The position numbers and the translations under genes are program-made. Shown piece after piece: positions 44,435 through 55,276 of a DNA stretch of 64,000 nucleotides (position 1 is the stretch's first letter; every line of letters begins with the position of its first letter). Source of the stretch: Allobosea sp. GTDB lineage: Bacteria; Pseudomonadota; Alphaproteobacteria; Rhizobiales; Beijerinckiaceae. A model generated the notes under the pieces. That model saw only the letters and a list, made by a program, of their open reading frames with translations. It did no database searches and was not told the DNA's origin. Location of the stretch: NCBI GenBank assembly GCA_024231975.1, contig JAAEQB010000065.1:1-64000 (forward strand). The letters run 5' to 3'.

Positions 44435-45888
44435 CGTTGACTTTGCCTGGCCTGCGAGACCTGGTTGCGCGCTGCCTCATCGGCCTTGCCTTCATTCATG
44501 TCCCGCTGCTCGCATTGGCGTCTCTGGCTCAGGCCGGTGACGGGTTGATCCCTGCGCTCAGCACGCTGATGCTCGCGCTCGCGGCCCTGATCGCCTATCG
44601 CGGCGCCGGGGCCACGCTGCTGGCGCAATGCGCGATCGCGATCGCCCTGATCGGGCAGGTTTCCATCCTGGTCGCCGTCTTCTCCGGGCACCCCTGGCAG
44701 CCCGACATGCACATGTACTACTTCGCTGTGCTGGCGCTGCTCGCTGGCTTCTGCGACTGGCGGCCGATCATCCTGGGCGCTGCGCTCACGGCGGCGCATC
44801 ATCTGGTGCTGCAATTTGTCCTGCCCGCTGCCGTCTTCTACCAGGGTGGCAATCTGCTGCGGGTGCTGCTGCATGCCGTCATCGTGGTGGTCGAGACGGC
44901 GTTCCTCGCGGTGATCGCAGTGATGACCGCCCGCATCTTCGCGCAGACCGACGCCAATCTGCGCCGCGCCGAGGAGGTTGCCGAGCGTGAGCGCCTGGCC
45001 GGCGAGCGCGAACGGGCCCTCGCCGACGATGCGGAGGCGCGCGCCCAGCGCCTGCGCGCCATGGTCGAGCATTTCCGGGACGAGATGGACGGCGCCATGG
45101 CCGTCCTCGACAAGGCGTCGGAGGCGATGCAGGTCGATGCCCGCGGCCTCACCGGCGCCTCCGACCGGGCACGCCAGCAGATCGCGCTTGTCTCGCGCGG
45201 CTCGACCGAGATGACGACCAGTATTGAGCAGACCGCGGCGGCCAGCCAGGAGCTCGCCTCTTCGATCGCCGAGATCGGTCGCAATGTCTCGCAGACGGCC
45301 GACAGCTCGCAATCGGCGGCAAAGCTGGCGCGTGCCGCCAGCACCGAGATCGAGGCGTTGGCTCATACCGGCGAAAGCGTTGGTGCCGTAGTGGAGATCA
45401 TCCGCGGCATCGCCGCGCAGACCAGCATGCTGGCATTGAACGCGACCATCGAGGCGGCCCGCGCCGGCGCCATGGGCAAGGGCTTTGCCGTCGTTGCCAG
45501 CGAGGTGAAGACGCTCTCGTCGCAGACCGCGACCGCGACGGCGGAGGTGGCGCGCTCGATCGAGGCGATCCAGATCGCTTCGCAACGCTCGCTCAAGTCG
45601 ATCCGTGAGATCGTCGCGGCGATCGGGGAGGTCGAGACCGTCTCGGTCGCCATCGCCTACGCGGTCGGCGAGCAGGATCGCGCCACGGCGGAGATTGCCA
45701 AGGAGGTGCAGATCTCCTCTGACGGCGTCAGCCGTAGCGCCCAGAGCCTGCAGAGCTTCGAGGCTGTGACCGAGCGTACCTATGCTGCCGCCGGCAGTTT
45801 GCAGAGCTCCTCCGACGATCTGGCGACGCAGGCACAGCGCATCCGCCGGGAAGTGGCCGAGTTCTGCGAGCGGGTCGCAGCGGCCTGA
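44431..45888 (+). CDS. Methyl-accepting chemotaxis protein with polytopic N-terminal sensor
   Basis: The 485-aa receptor has about five or six N-terminal membrane helices (residues 10-170) instead of the usual two-helix periplasmic bundle. The helices contain a His/aromatic-rich segment (HMHMYYFAVLALLAGF, DWRPIILGAALTAAHHLVLQ), which could bind a hydrophobic or gaseous ligand or metal. A coiled linker (about 180-210) leads to the signalling domain with the hairpin tip QTSMLALNATIEAARAGAMG. Methylation-type Glu/Gln/Ala stretches flank it. The cytoplasmic part should couple to CheA/CheW, which are not in this window. The gene ends 1 base before the convergent deoB. Confidence 0.88.
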   Translation: MTLTLPGLRDLVARCLIGLAFIHVPLLALASLAQAGDGLIPALSTLMLALAALIAYRGAGATLLAQCAIAIALIGQVSILVAVFSGHPWQPDMHMYYFAVLALLAGFCDWRPIILGAALTAAHHLVLQFVLPAAVFYQGGNLLRVLLHAVIVVVETAFLAVIAVMTARIFAQTDANLRRAEEVAERERLAGERERALADDAEARAQRLRAMVEHFRDEMDGAMAVLDKASEAMQVDARGLTGASDRARQQIALVSRGSTEMTTSIEQTAAASQELASSIAEIGRNVSQTADSSQSAAKLARAASTEIEALAHTGESVGAVVEIIRGIAAQTSMLALNATIEAARAGAMGKGFAVVASEVKTLSSQTATATAEVARSIEAIQIASQRSLKSIREIVAAIGEVETVSVAIAYAVGEQDRATAEIAKEVQISSDGVSRSAQSLQSFEAVTERTYAAAGSLQSSSDDLATQAQRIRREVAEFCERVAAA

Positions 45889-45889
45889 T

Positions 45890-47106
45890 CTACCAGGCGC
45901 GGCCGGGGCCGACAGCGCCGAGCTTCAGCCAGTCTCCGAGCGTCGCCGCAATGTCGGAAAAACTCTCGCGCCGGCCGATCGGGCCGGCTGTCACATCCCG
46001 TCCGAATGCCAGGATCGGCACATGCTCGCGCGTATGGTCGGAGCCGGGCCAGCTCGGATCGTTGCCATGATCGGCGGTGATGACGGCGAGATCGCCGGGC
46101 CGCAGTAGCGCTTCGAGCTTCGGCAGATCGCGATCGAAGGCCTCCAGCGCTGCCGCATAGCCGGGAATGTCGCGGCGATGGCCGTATTCAGTATCGAAAT
46201 CGACGAGGTTGACGAAGCAGAAGCCGCCATCCGGCAGCCGCTCGAACGCCTCTAGCGCCGCCGCGAACATGGCGGCGTTACCGAAGGGCTTGATCTCCTC
46301 GCCAGTGCTGCGATGGGCGAAGATGTCGCCGATCTTGCCGACGGTGACGACCGGCCGGCCCTTGGCCGCCATCCGGTCGAGGATAGTCTCGTCGGGCGGC
46401 GGGATCGCGAAGTCCTTGCGGTTGCCGGTGCGGGTGAAGCCGGTCTCCTTGGTGCCGACGAAGGGCCGGGCGATGACGCGGCCGATCCTCATGGGATCGA
46501 CGAGGACGCGCACCTTCTTGCAGAGCGCATAGAGCCGCTCCAGGCCGAAATGCTCCTCATGCGCTGCGATCTGCAGGACCGAGTCGACCGAGGTGTAGCA
46601 GATCGGCTTGCCGGTCCGAATATGCTCCTCGGCCAGCTCGTCGATCACCGCCGTGCCGGAGGCATGCTTGTTGCCGAGGATGCCGGGCAGGGCGCCCTCG
46701 CGAATGATCGCTTCGATGAGCTCGGGCAGGAACGAGTTCTCCAGCGCGGTGAAATAGCCCCATTTGAACGGCACCGGGCAGCCGGCGATCTCCCAATGGC
46801 CCGAGGGGGTATCTTTGCCCTGGCTGACCTCGACGCCGTAGCCGTAACGCCCCTGCGGAGCATCCGGCCTTGCCACGCCGGCGAGCGGCCTGCCTGTCGA
46901 GGCCTCGCAGGCATGGCTGAGGCCGAGCCGGGCGAGGTTGGGGATGTGCAGCGGCCCGCTGCGCAGGCCCTCGCGGTCGCCGCGTCCCTCGGCGCAGGCC
47001 TCAGCGATATGGCCGAGCGTATCGGAACCTTCGTCGCCATAGGCGGCCGCATCCTCGGCACCGCCGCAGCCGACGGAATCGAGCACGATCAGGATGGCGC
47101 GCGCCA

Positions 47107-47107
<1 letters not shown>
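45890..47107 (-). CDS. deoB: Phosphopentomutase
   Basis: This 405-aa alkaline-phosphatase-superfamily enzyme interconverts ribose/deoxyribose 1- and 5-phosphates in nucleoside salvage. Motifs are ILIVLDSVGCGGAEDA (N-terminal metal site with nucleophilic region), DTLGHIAEAC, GKDTPSGHWEIAG and the C-terminal metal motif ITADHGNDPSWPGSDHTREH. The start ATG shares its A with the yejF stop (TGATG), tying deoB to the peptide-transporter operon. No other nucleoside genes are adjacent. Confidence 0.95.
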
Positions 47108-48731
<1,624 letters not shown>

Positions 48732-48735
<4 letters not shown>

Positions 48736-49907
48736 GCGAAGGTCTTCCTCGGGTCGAAGGCGTCGCGCACGGCTTCGCCGACGAAGATCAGCAGCGACAG
48801 CATCAGCGCGATCACCGCGAAGCCGGAGAGGCCGAGCCAGGGCGCCTGCAGGTTCGCCTTGCCCTGCGCCAGCAATTCACCGAGCGAGGGCGAGCCGGGC
48901 GGCAGGCCGAAGCCGAGGAAGTCGAGCGAGGTCAGGGTGGTGATCGAGCCGTTGAGGATGAAGGGCAGGAAGGTCAGCGTCGCCACCATGGCGTTGGGGA
49001 GCAGGTGCTTGACCATGATCGCCCGGTTGGAGAGGCCGAGCGCGCGTGCCGCCCGGACATACTCGAAGTTGCGCGCCCGCAGGAACTCGGCGCGGACCAC
49101 GCCGACCAGCGCCACCCAGGAGAACAAGAGGAGGATGCCGAGCAGCACGAAGAATCCGGGCGTGATGATCGCCGCGACGATGATCAGGAGGTAGAGGGCG
49201 GGAATCGAGGTCCAGATCTCGATGACGCGCTGGAAGATCAGGTCGGTCCAGCCGCCGAAATAGCCCTGGACCGCGCCGGCGGCGATGCCGATCACCGAGG
49301 AGATCGAGGCGAGGATCAGCCCGAACAGCACGGAGATGCGGAAGCCGTAGATCAGCCGCGCCACCACGTCGCGGCCCTGGTCGTCGGTGCCGAGCCAGTT
49401 CCATTCGAGCTCGCGGCAGGTCATGCCGCCGGTTCGCTCCGCGATCGGCCGGCATTGCTCGTCCCTGAGCATCCAGGTCGGTGGGGCGGGGGCCGGCACC
49501 GGCAGGTCGAGATTATGCGTGCGGTAGGAATAGCGGATAGGCGGCCAGATCGCCCAGCCATTGCTAGCGATCTCCTTGGCGATGGTCGGGTCGCGATAAT
49601 CGGTCGTGGCGAGGAAGCCGCCGAACTTCTCCTCGGGATAGTTCACCGCGACCGGGAACAGCGTCTCGCCCTTGTAGCGGACGATCAGCGGCCGGTCGTT
49701 GGCGATGAACTCGGCGAAGAGCGAGAGCACGAACAGGGTGAGGAAGATCCAGAACGACCACCAGCCGCGCTTATTAGCCTTGAAGCTGTCGAGCCGGCGC
49801 CGGTTGATGGGCGAGAGCTTGAGCCAGCCCTGCTTCATCTGCGGGGGCGCGGCAGCGGGCTCTGCGGAGCGCAGAACCGGCGGGGCGTCGAGAAGCGTGT
49901 CGCTCAC
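48732..49907 (-). CDS. yejE: Oligopeptide ABC transporter permease YejE
   Basis: The 391-aa permease has an N-terminal cytoplasmic extension (SPINRRRLDSFKANKRGWWS), about six membrane helices and the binding-protein-dependent loop (EFLRARNFEYVRAARALGLS) that contacts the ATPase. The GTG start at 49907 follows GGGAGG by 8 bases and lies one base after the yejB stop; an upstream ATG at 49955 would overlap yejB heavily. It pairs with YejB in the inner membrane. Confidence 0.93.
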
Positions 49908-49908
49908 C

Positions 49909-51000
49909 TCAGGCCTCCCGCGATTCGAAGTCGATGCGCGGGTCGACCCAGGCATAGGTCAGGTCGGTGATCAGGTGCACGAGAAGGCCGATCAGCGAGA
50001 AGATGTAGAGATTGGCGAATACCACGGGGTAGTCGCGATTGACGATCGCCTCGAAGGAGAGAAGCCCGAGCCCGTCGAGCGAGAAGATCGTCTCGATCAG
50101 GAGCGACCCTGCGAAGAGCGCATGCACGAAGGCGCCGGGAAAGCCGGCGATGACGATCAGCATGGCGTTGCGGAAGACATGGCCATAGAGCACGCCGCGC
50201 TCCGACAGGCCCTTCATCCGCGCCGTCAGCACATATTGCTTCCTGATCTCGTCGAGGAAGGAGTTCTTGGTCAGCAAGGTCGAGGTCGCGAAGGCCCCTA
50301 ACGCCATCGCCAGGACGGGCAGGGCGATATGCCAGAGATAGTCGCCGATCTTGCCCATCAGGCTGAGCTGCGCCCAGTTCTCCGAGGTCAGGCCGCGCAA
50401 GGGGAAGATCTGCCAGAACGAGCCGCCGGCGAAGAGCACGATCAGGAGGATCGCGAACAGGAAGCTTGGAATGGCATAGCCGACGATCACGACCGCGCTG
50501 GTCCAGGTGTCGAAGCGCGAGCCGTCCTTGACCGCCTTGCGGATGCCGAGCGGGATCGAGATCGCATAGGAGAGCAGCGTCATCCACAGCCCGAGCGTGA
50601 TCGAGACCGGCAGCTTCTCCTTGATCAGCTGCAGCACCGGCGCATCGCGGAAATAGCTGCGGCCGAAATCGAAGGTGGCATAGTCCTTCAGCATCTTGAG
50701 GAAGCGCTCATGCGCCGGCTTGTCGAAGCCGAACTGCTTCTCCAATTCCTTGATGAAGGCGGGGTCGAGCCCCTGCGCGCCACGATAGGCCGAGCTTGAA
50801 TCCATCGCCTGCGCCCCGGCATCGCCACCGGAGCCGCCGCCGACGCGCTCGGCCGCGCCGCTATTGGGATTATTGAGCTGTGAGATGATCCGCTCGACCG
50901 GCCCGCCCGGGGCGAACTGCACGATGACGAAGGAGATCAGCAGAATGCCGAACAGGGTCGGCACCATCAGCGCCAGACGCCGGGCGATGTAGTTCAGCAT
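49909..51000 (-). CDS. yejB: Oligopeptide ABC transporter permease YejB
   Basis: The 363-aa permease starts MLNYIARRLALMVPTLFGIL, the canonical first helix of DppB/YejB-type permeases, followed by a large periplasmic loop rich in Gly/Ser (about residues 60-90) and further helices; the coupling loop includes LTARMKGLSERGVL. It is separated from yejA by a toxin-antitoxin pair, so its message probably reads through mntA-hepT or starts internally in the 76-base gap. Confidence 0.93.
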   Translation of the reverse strand: MLNYIARRLALMVPTLFGILLISFVIVQFAPGGPVERIISQLNNPNSGAAERVGGGSGGDAGAQAMDSSSAYRGAQGLDPAFIKELEKQFGFDKPAHERFLKMLKDYATFDFGRSYFRDAPVLQLIKEKLPVSITLGLWMTLLSYAISIPLGIRKAVKDGSRFDTWTSAVVIVGYAIPSFLFAILLIVLFAGGSFWQIFPLRGLTSENWAQLSLMGKIGDYLWHIALPVLAMALGAFATSTLLTKNSFLDEIRKQYVLTARMKGLSERGVLYGHVFRNAMLIVIAGFPGAFVHALFAGSLLIETIFSLDGLGLLSFEAIVNRDYPVVFANLYIFSLIGLLVHLITDLTYAWVDPRIDFESREA

Positions 51001-51076
51001 GAACGGTAACGCTCGGATCGGAAGAGAAGAATGTGCGGCACCAAAGAGGAAACGCGCAGTTTGCAGTGAGTTATTG

Positions 51077-51442
51077 TCATGCCTCGGCCTCCGCTGCCAG
51101 AATGATCGCCGGCAGGCGAGTGAGCAATTCGGGCAGAGCGGTTCTTGCAGTCTCCCAGACAACGCTGAGATTGATATCGAAATAGCCGTGCGCGATGCGG
51201 TTGCGCATCCCTTTCATGCTCTTCCAAGGCACATCGGGGAAACGGTCGAGGAAGTCGGTATGACTTTGCAGCAGCCTGGTTGCCGCTTCACCGATGATCA
51301 CAAGATTGAGGATAACGGCTTGCTGCGTGCGCTCGTCGGCCAGGAAGTCGGCCTTCTCCATGCCTTCGATATAGCTTTCCGTCTTGCGTGCTGCGTCGGC
51401 CATATGCCGCAGATAATCGGCCAGTCTCTGGCGACTCTTCAT
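51077..51442 (-). CDS. hepT: HepT-like HEPN RNase toxin (DUF86)
   Basis: The 121-aa helical protein has the HEPN catalytic motif RNRIAHGY (about residues 81-88), exactly the R-x4-H-x-Y pattern in which the Tyr is modified by MntA in studied HepT/MntA systems. The ATG overlaps the mntA stop (ATGA, 51439-51442). The predicted activity is metal-independent RNA cleavage held inactive by the cognate nucleotidyltransferase. It lies 76 bases before yejB on the same strand. Confidence 0.9.
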   Translation of the reverse strand: MKSRQRLADYLRHMADAARKTESYIEGMEKADFLADERTQQAVILNLVIIGEAATRLLQSHTDFLDRFPDVPWKSMKGMRNRIAHGYFDINLSVVWETARTALPELLTRLPAIILAAEAEA

Positions 51443-51729
51443 ACTGGCCGTGCCTCGGCCAGCACGTGATTGCGAAAGCTGGGCGGCAAATCTTCAGCAG
51501 TCAGGACCTCGACGTTGACGCCAAGAAGCTCCTCGAGCGCGATCTGGAGACCGCCGATATCGAACAGCGTCGCCCCCGGCAAGGGGTCGATCAGGATATC
51601 CAGATCACTGCCTTGTCGATCCGTGCCATGCAGGACGGAGCCGAAGACGCGAGGATTGCTGGCCCGGAAACGACCCATCGCCTCGCGTACCGCGGCGCGA
51701 TTGAGAGCAAGGGCAGTCGATGGCTTCAT
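51439..51729 (-). CDS. mntA: MntA-like minimal nucleotidyltransferase antitoxin
   Basis: The 96-aa protein has the nucleotidyltransferase motif GSVLHGTDRQGSDLDILID (about residues 30-48), matching GS-x10-DxD. In known systems MntA transfers AMP to HepT. It begins 39 bases after the yejA stop and overlaps hepT by four bases, the standard antitoxin-first order. No separate promoter is evident in the 39-base gap, which suggests expression from the yejA promoter. Confidence 0.9.
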   Translation of the reverse strand: MKPSTALALNRAAVREAMGRFRASNPRVFGSVLHGTDRQGSDLDILIDPLPGATLFDIGGLQIALEELLGVNVEVLTAEDLPPSFRNHVLAEARPV

Positions 51730-51768
51730 GGCAGCTTCTTACCCGCTTCAGCGTCCAAGCGTCATCAA

Positions 51769-53637
51769 CTATGCCTTCCCGATCCGCTTGGCCTTTTCGG
51801 GATCGTACCACCAGGTGCCCGGCGCGCCGGAGCTGAATTTCGGCTTGATCTGCGGGCGCTCGTACATGTCCCAATAGGCCAGCCACTCGCTGGCGTTCCA
51901 CCACATCGGGATCCAGTAGCGCCCGGCTCGCAACAACCGGTCGAGGCACTTCGCGGCGACCACCACCTCGGCATAGCTCTTGGCCTGGCCGACCTTGTCG
52001 ATCATCGCGTCGATCGCCGGGTCGGCTATCCCCCCGACATTGCGCGAGCCGCGCGTCTTGGCCGCTTCCGAGCCGTAGATCACGCGCATCGTGTCGCTCG
52101 GGATGGCGCTGCCGGTCATCGCCCGGCTGATCATGTCGAAGTCGAACTCGTCGAGTCGGCGCTGATACTGCGCCCCGTCGACGATGCGCGAGGTCGCATT
52201 GATGCCAAGCCGCTTGAGATTTGCCTGGAAGGGCTGGGTGTGCGGCTGCAGGGCAGGGGTCGAATCGAGGAATTCGATCTCGAAGGGCTGGCCGTTCGGC
52301 AGCTTCAGCACATTGCCGTCGCGCTTGCAGCCGGCGGCGCGCAGCATCTCGTCGGCTCGGCGCAGCAAGGCACGGTCGCTGCCTGAGCCGTCCGAGGTCG
52401 GCGGCAGGAAGGGCTCGCCGAAGACCTCATCCGGGACCTTTCCGCGGAACGGCTCCAGCAGTGCGAGCTCCTCCAGCGTGGGCTTGCCGACCGCCTTCGA
52501 ATCCGAGTTCTCGAAATAGGAGGTCGCCCGCGAGAAGGACGAGAACATAATGTTCTTGTTGGTCCACTCGAAATCGAAGGCGAGGCCCAGCGCCTCGCGG
52601 ATGCGCGGATCGGCGAATTTCTCGCGGCGGAGATTGTAGATCCAGCCCTGCGAGCCGATCGGTTCGGTCTTCGGCAGGGCCTCCTTCTTGACCTTGCCTT
52701 CGTGGATGGCGGGGAAGTCGTAGCCGGTCGCCCAGATCCGCGAGGTGAACTCCTCCTGGAATGTGATCACGCCGCTCTTGAAGGCCTCGAACGCAACCTG
52801 CCGGTCGCGAAAATACTCCCAGCGGACGCGATCGAAATTGTTCTGGCCGACATTCACCGGCAGATCCTTGGCCCAGTAGTCCGGCACCCGGTCGAATTCG
52901 ATGAAGCGGCCCTGCTCGAACTTGCCGACCTTGTAGGCGCCCGAGCCGAGCGGCGGTTCCAGCGTCGAAGCCTCGAAATTGCGGGTCGACCAGAATTTCT
53001 CCGAGAAGACCGGCAGGCCGGCGACGACGAGATGCAGGTCGCGGCTGCGCTTCGGCGTGAGCTTGACCACGAGGATGTCGTCGCTCTCGGCGACTGCCGA
53101 TTCCATTTCGGCGAGGATCAGTCGGTAGGTCGGATGGCCCTTGCTCTTGAGCAGGTTGAACGAGAAGGCGGCGTCGCCGGCGGTGACGCGCGAACCGTCA
53201 TGGAACTTCGCCTCCGGCCGCAGGCGGAAGCGATAGGTCAGCTTGTCCTGGGAGACCACGACGCTCCTCGCGATCAAGCCGTAGAGCGAGCCCGGCTCGT
53301 CGCCTGAGCCGGCCATCAGGCTGTCGAAACAGGCATCCATGCCAGCGGCGCCGTCGCCCTGCAGCACATAGGTGTTGAGCGTGTTGAAGGTGTCGAAGCT
53401 CTGATTGCCGCCGGCGCGTTTGATCTGGACGGTGAGCGAGCCGCCTTTCGGTGCCTTCGGGTTCACATAGGCGAAATGCGGGAAGTCAGGCGGCAGCGCC
53501 AGCTCGCCGAAGGTCGAGAGGCCATGGACCTCGTTCTCTTGCGCGAGCGCCGTCGTCAGCGAACTCGGCAGAACGGCCGCGCCTGCGAGCGCGCCGCCGG
53601 CTTCGAGCAGCCTGCGGCGGGTGATCCGGATCGCCAT
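51769..53637 (-). CDS. yejA: Oligopeptide ABC transporter substrate-binding protein YejA
   Basis: The 622-aa periplasmic binding protein of the SBP_bac_5 (cluster C) type has an N-terminal twin-arginine signal (ITRRRLLEAGGALAGAAVLP), pointing to Tat export. The body contains FAYVNPKAPKGGSLTV, YRFRLRPEAKFHDGSRVTA and WFNxSEW-like tryptophan-rich C-terminal parts (IPMWWNASEWLAYW). The length suits YejA. ATG 53637 was chosen because it begins the Tat peptide; the frame runs on upstream without support. A terminator upstream isolates it from the cytochrome gene. Confidence 0.92.
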   Translation of the reverse strand: MAIRITRRRLLEAGGALAGAAVLPSSLTTALAQENEVHGLSTFGELALPPDFPHFAYVNPKAPKGGSLTVQIKRAGGNQSFDTFNTLNTYVLQGDGAAGMDACFDSLMAGSGDEPGSLYGLIARSVVVSQDKLTYRFRLRPEAKFHDGSRVTAGDAAFSFNLLKSKGHPTYRLILAEMESAVAESDDILVVKLTPKRSRDLHLVVAGLPVFSEKFWSTRNFEASTLEPPLGSGAYKVGKFEQGRFIEFDRVPDYWAKDLPVNVGQNNFDRVRWEYFRDRQVAFEAFKSGVITFQEEFTSRIWATGYDFPAIHEGKVKKEALPKTEPIGSQGWIYNLRREKFADPRIREALGLAFDFEWTNKNIMFSSFSRATSYFENSDSKAVGKPTLEELALLEPFRGKVPDEVFGEPFLPPTSDGSGSDRALLRRADEMLRAAGCKRDGNVLKLPNGQPFEIEFLDSTPALQPHTQPFQANLKRLGINATSRIVDGAQYQRRLDEFDFDMISRAMTGSAIPSDTMRVIYGSEAAKTRGSRNVGGIADPAIDAMIDKVGQAKSYAEVVVAAKCLDRLLRAGRYWIPMWWNASEWLAYWDMYERPQIKPKFSSGAPGTWWYDPEKAKRIGKA

Positions 53638-53745
53638 GCGATACCCCTTGCGATTCGTCGTCCGATTATGTCGTTGCGTCCGGCTAAAGCCAGAGCAACC
53701 GGCATTCACGGTGATGGTGACGGCAATTGCATGGCGCCGACAAGC

Positions 53746-53768
53746 AAAAGCCGGGCTTTCGGCCCGGC
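53746..53768 (-). terminator. Rho-independent terminator after the cytochrome c gene
   Basis: On the minus strand GCCGGGC-CGAAA-GCCCGGC (7-bp perfect stem, 5-base loop) is followed by TTTTGCTT. It lies 37 bases after the cytochrome c stop and before yejA, so it should end cytochrome transcription and leave yejA dependent on its own promoter. Confidence 0.8.
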
Positions 53769-53804
53769 TCATGAGGTCACATCGGCGCGAGAAGCACTGC
53801 CAAA

Positions 53805-54350
53805 TCAGGGCTTCGGCAGGGGCTTCGGCGAATCGGCGAGGCTGTTGAGATAGGCGACGACGTCGGCGCGGGTCTCGGGCCGGGCGATGCCGGCGAACGC
53901 CATGGCGGTGCCCGGGACGTAGGCCTTCGGGTTCTTCAGGAAGTGGTCGAGCGCGTCGGCGTCCCAGCTCTTGTCGTTGCGGCCCTTCATCGCAGCCGAA
54001 TAGCCGAAGCCGGCGACCGAGCCCTCGGAGCGGCCATAGACGTCGAAGAGATGCGGGCCGACCTTGTTGGCGCCGCCTTTCTCGAAGGTGTGGCAGGCCT
54101 TGCAGGCGCCGACGGCCTTCTCGCCCTTGGCCACGTCGGCCTTGGCGAGGCGAACCGCGATCGGCTCCTCGGCCGCTGCCGCCGGGGCGCCAGCGCCACC
54201 TGCAGCCGCCGGCTCGAGGCTCGGCAGATCGAAGCCCGGCACGGCCGGCTTCTTCGGGGTGAAGACGATGCCGGCGCCCATGTTCAGGGCCATCACGACG
54301 AGCAGCGTCGAGAGGCCCGCGCCAGCGATCTTGTTCAGTTCGATATTCAT
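53805..54350 (-). CDS. Membrane-anchored c-type cytochrome (CycM-like)
   Basis: The 181-aa protein has an N-terminal membrane anchor (residues about 9-30, IAGAGLSTLLVVMALNMGAG), an Ala/Pro-rich linker (40-65) and a class I cytochrome c domain with heme motif CKACH (about residue 83) and a distal Met (GTAMAFAG, about 148). This layout fits CycM/cytochrome c-552-type electron carriers to terminal oxidases. It is divergent from kdsB across 173 bases. Confidence 0.9.
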   Translation of the reverse strand: MNIELNKIAGAGLSTLLVVMALNMGAGIVFTPKKPAVPGFDLPSLEPAAAGGAGAPAAAAEEPIAVRLAKADVAKGEKAVGACKACHTFEKGGANKVGPHLFDVYGRSEGSVAGFGYSAAMKGRNDKSWDADALDHFLKNPKAYVPGTAMAFAGIARPETRADVVAYLNSLADSPKPLPKP

Positions 54351-54523
54351 CGTCTCTCACAACCCCCGGCCCGCCCGTCGGCGGAGCAAGACAGCGCTGC
54401 GACCGGACCCTTGCGGGAGCCGGCACGTCTGCGCTGCTTAACCGCTTTGCGCGCTGCATTGCAACTCGTATAAGCACGCACCGCTTTGAGACTTTTTGCC
54501 GCCCTGCGAGCTTTCCCCAGCCA

Positions 54524-55261
54524 ATGCCCAATCCGCTGATCCTGATCCCGGCCCGCATGCAGGCGACACGCCTGCCGGGCAAGCCGCTGGCCGACATCCT
54601 GGGCGAGCCGATGATCGTCCGTGTCTGGCGCCGTGCCATCGAGGCACGTGTCGGCGATGTCGTGGTCGCAACCGATGACGAGCGCATCCTGGCGGCGATC
54701 GAGCAGGCCGGCGGCCGCGCGGTGATGACCAGCCCTGCGCACCAGACCGGCTCGGACCGGATCAAGGAAGCGGCCGACATCATCGACCCCAAGGGCGAGC
54801 ACGACATCATCGTCAACGTCCAGGGCGATTTCCCCACCTTGGCGCCGACCGCGATCGCGGCCGCGGTCGAGCCACTCGCCGATCCGGCCGTCGATATCGC
54901 GACGCTTGCCGGCGAGATCACCGAGGACGAGGAGAAGACCGCGCCGAGCGTGGTCAAGCTGATCGGCAGCGAGATCTCGCCCGGCCGGATGCGTGCGCTC
55001 TACTTCACCCGGGCGACCGCCCCCTATGGCGATGGCCCGCTCTATCACCATGTCGGCCTCTACGCCTACCGCCGCCGCGCGCTCGACCGCTTCGTCTCGC
55101 TGCCGCAGTCGCCGCTCGAATTGCGCGAGAAGCTCGAGCAATTGCGGGCGCTCGAAGATGGCATGCGCATCGACGCGATGATCATCGATCATGTCCCGCG
55201 CGGCGTCGACACGCCCCCCGATCTGGACCGCGCCCGCGCGTTCCTGACATCCAGAGCCTGA
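54524..55261 (+). CDS. kdsB: 3-deoxy-manno-octulosonate cytidylyltransferase
   Basis: The 245-aa enzyme activates KDO as CMP-KDO for lipopolysaccharide synthesis. Motifs are IPARMQATRLPGKPL (nucleotide-binding start), VVVATDDERI, TGSDRI, NVQGDFP and PLELREKLEQLRALE near the C-terminus. The length is usual. It ends 15 bases before pheA. Confidence 0.96.
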   Translation: MPNPLILIPARMQATRLPGKPLADILGEPMIVRVWRRAIEARVGDVVVATDDERILAAIEQAGGRAVMTSPAHQTGSDRIKEAADIIDPKGEHDIIVNVQGDFPTLAPTAIAAAVEPLADPAVDIATLAGEITEDEEKTAPSVVKLIGSEISPGRMRALYFTRATAPYGDGPLYHHVGLYAYRRRALDRFVSLPQSPLELREKLEQLRALEDGMRIDAMIIDHVPRGVDTPPDLDRARAFLTSRA

Positions 55262-55276
55262 GCCTGAAAGTTTCCA

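Noticed and set aside
53638..54957. Upstream extension of the yejA frame through the cytochrome and kdsB region
   Set aside because: It precedes a clear Tat signal peptide at 53637 and overlaps real genes on both strands; a terminator lies within it.
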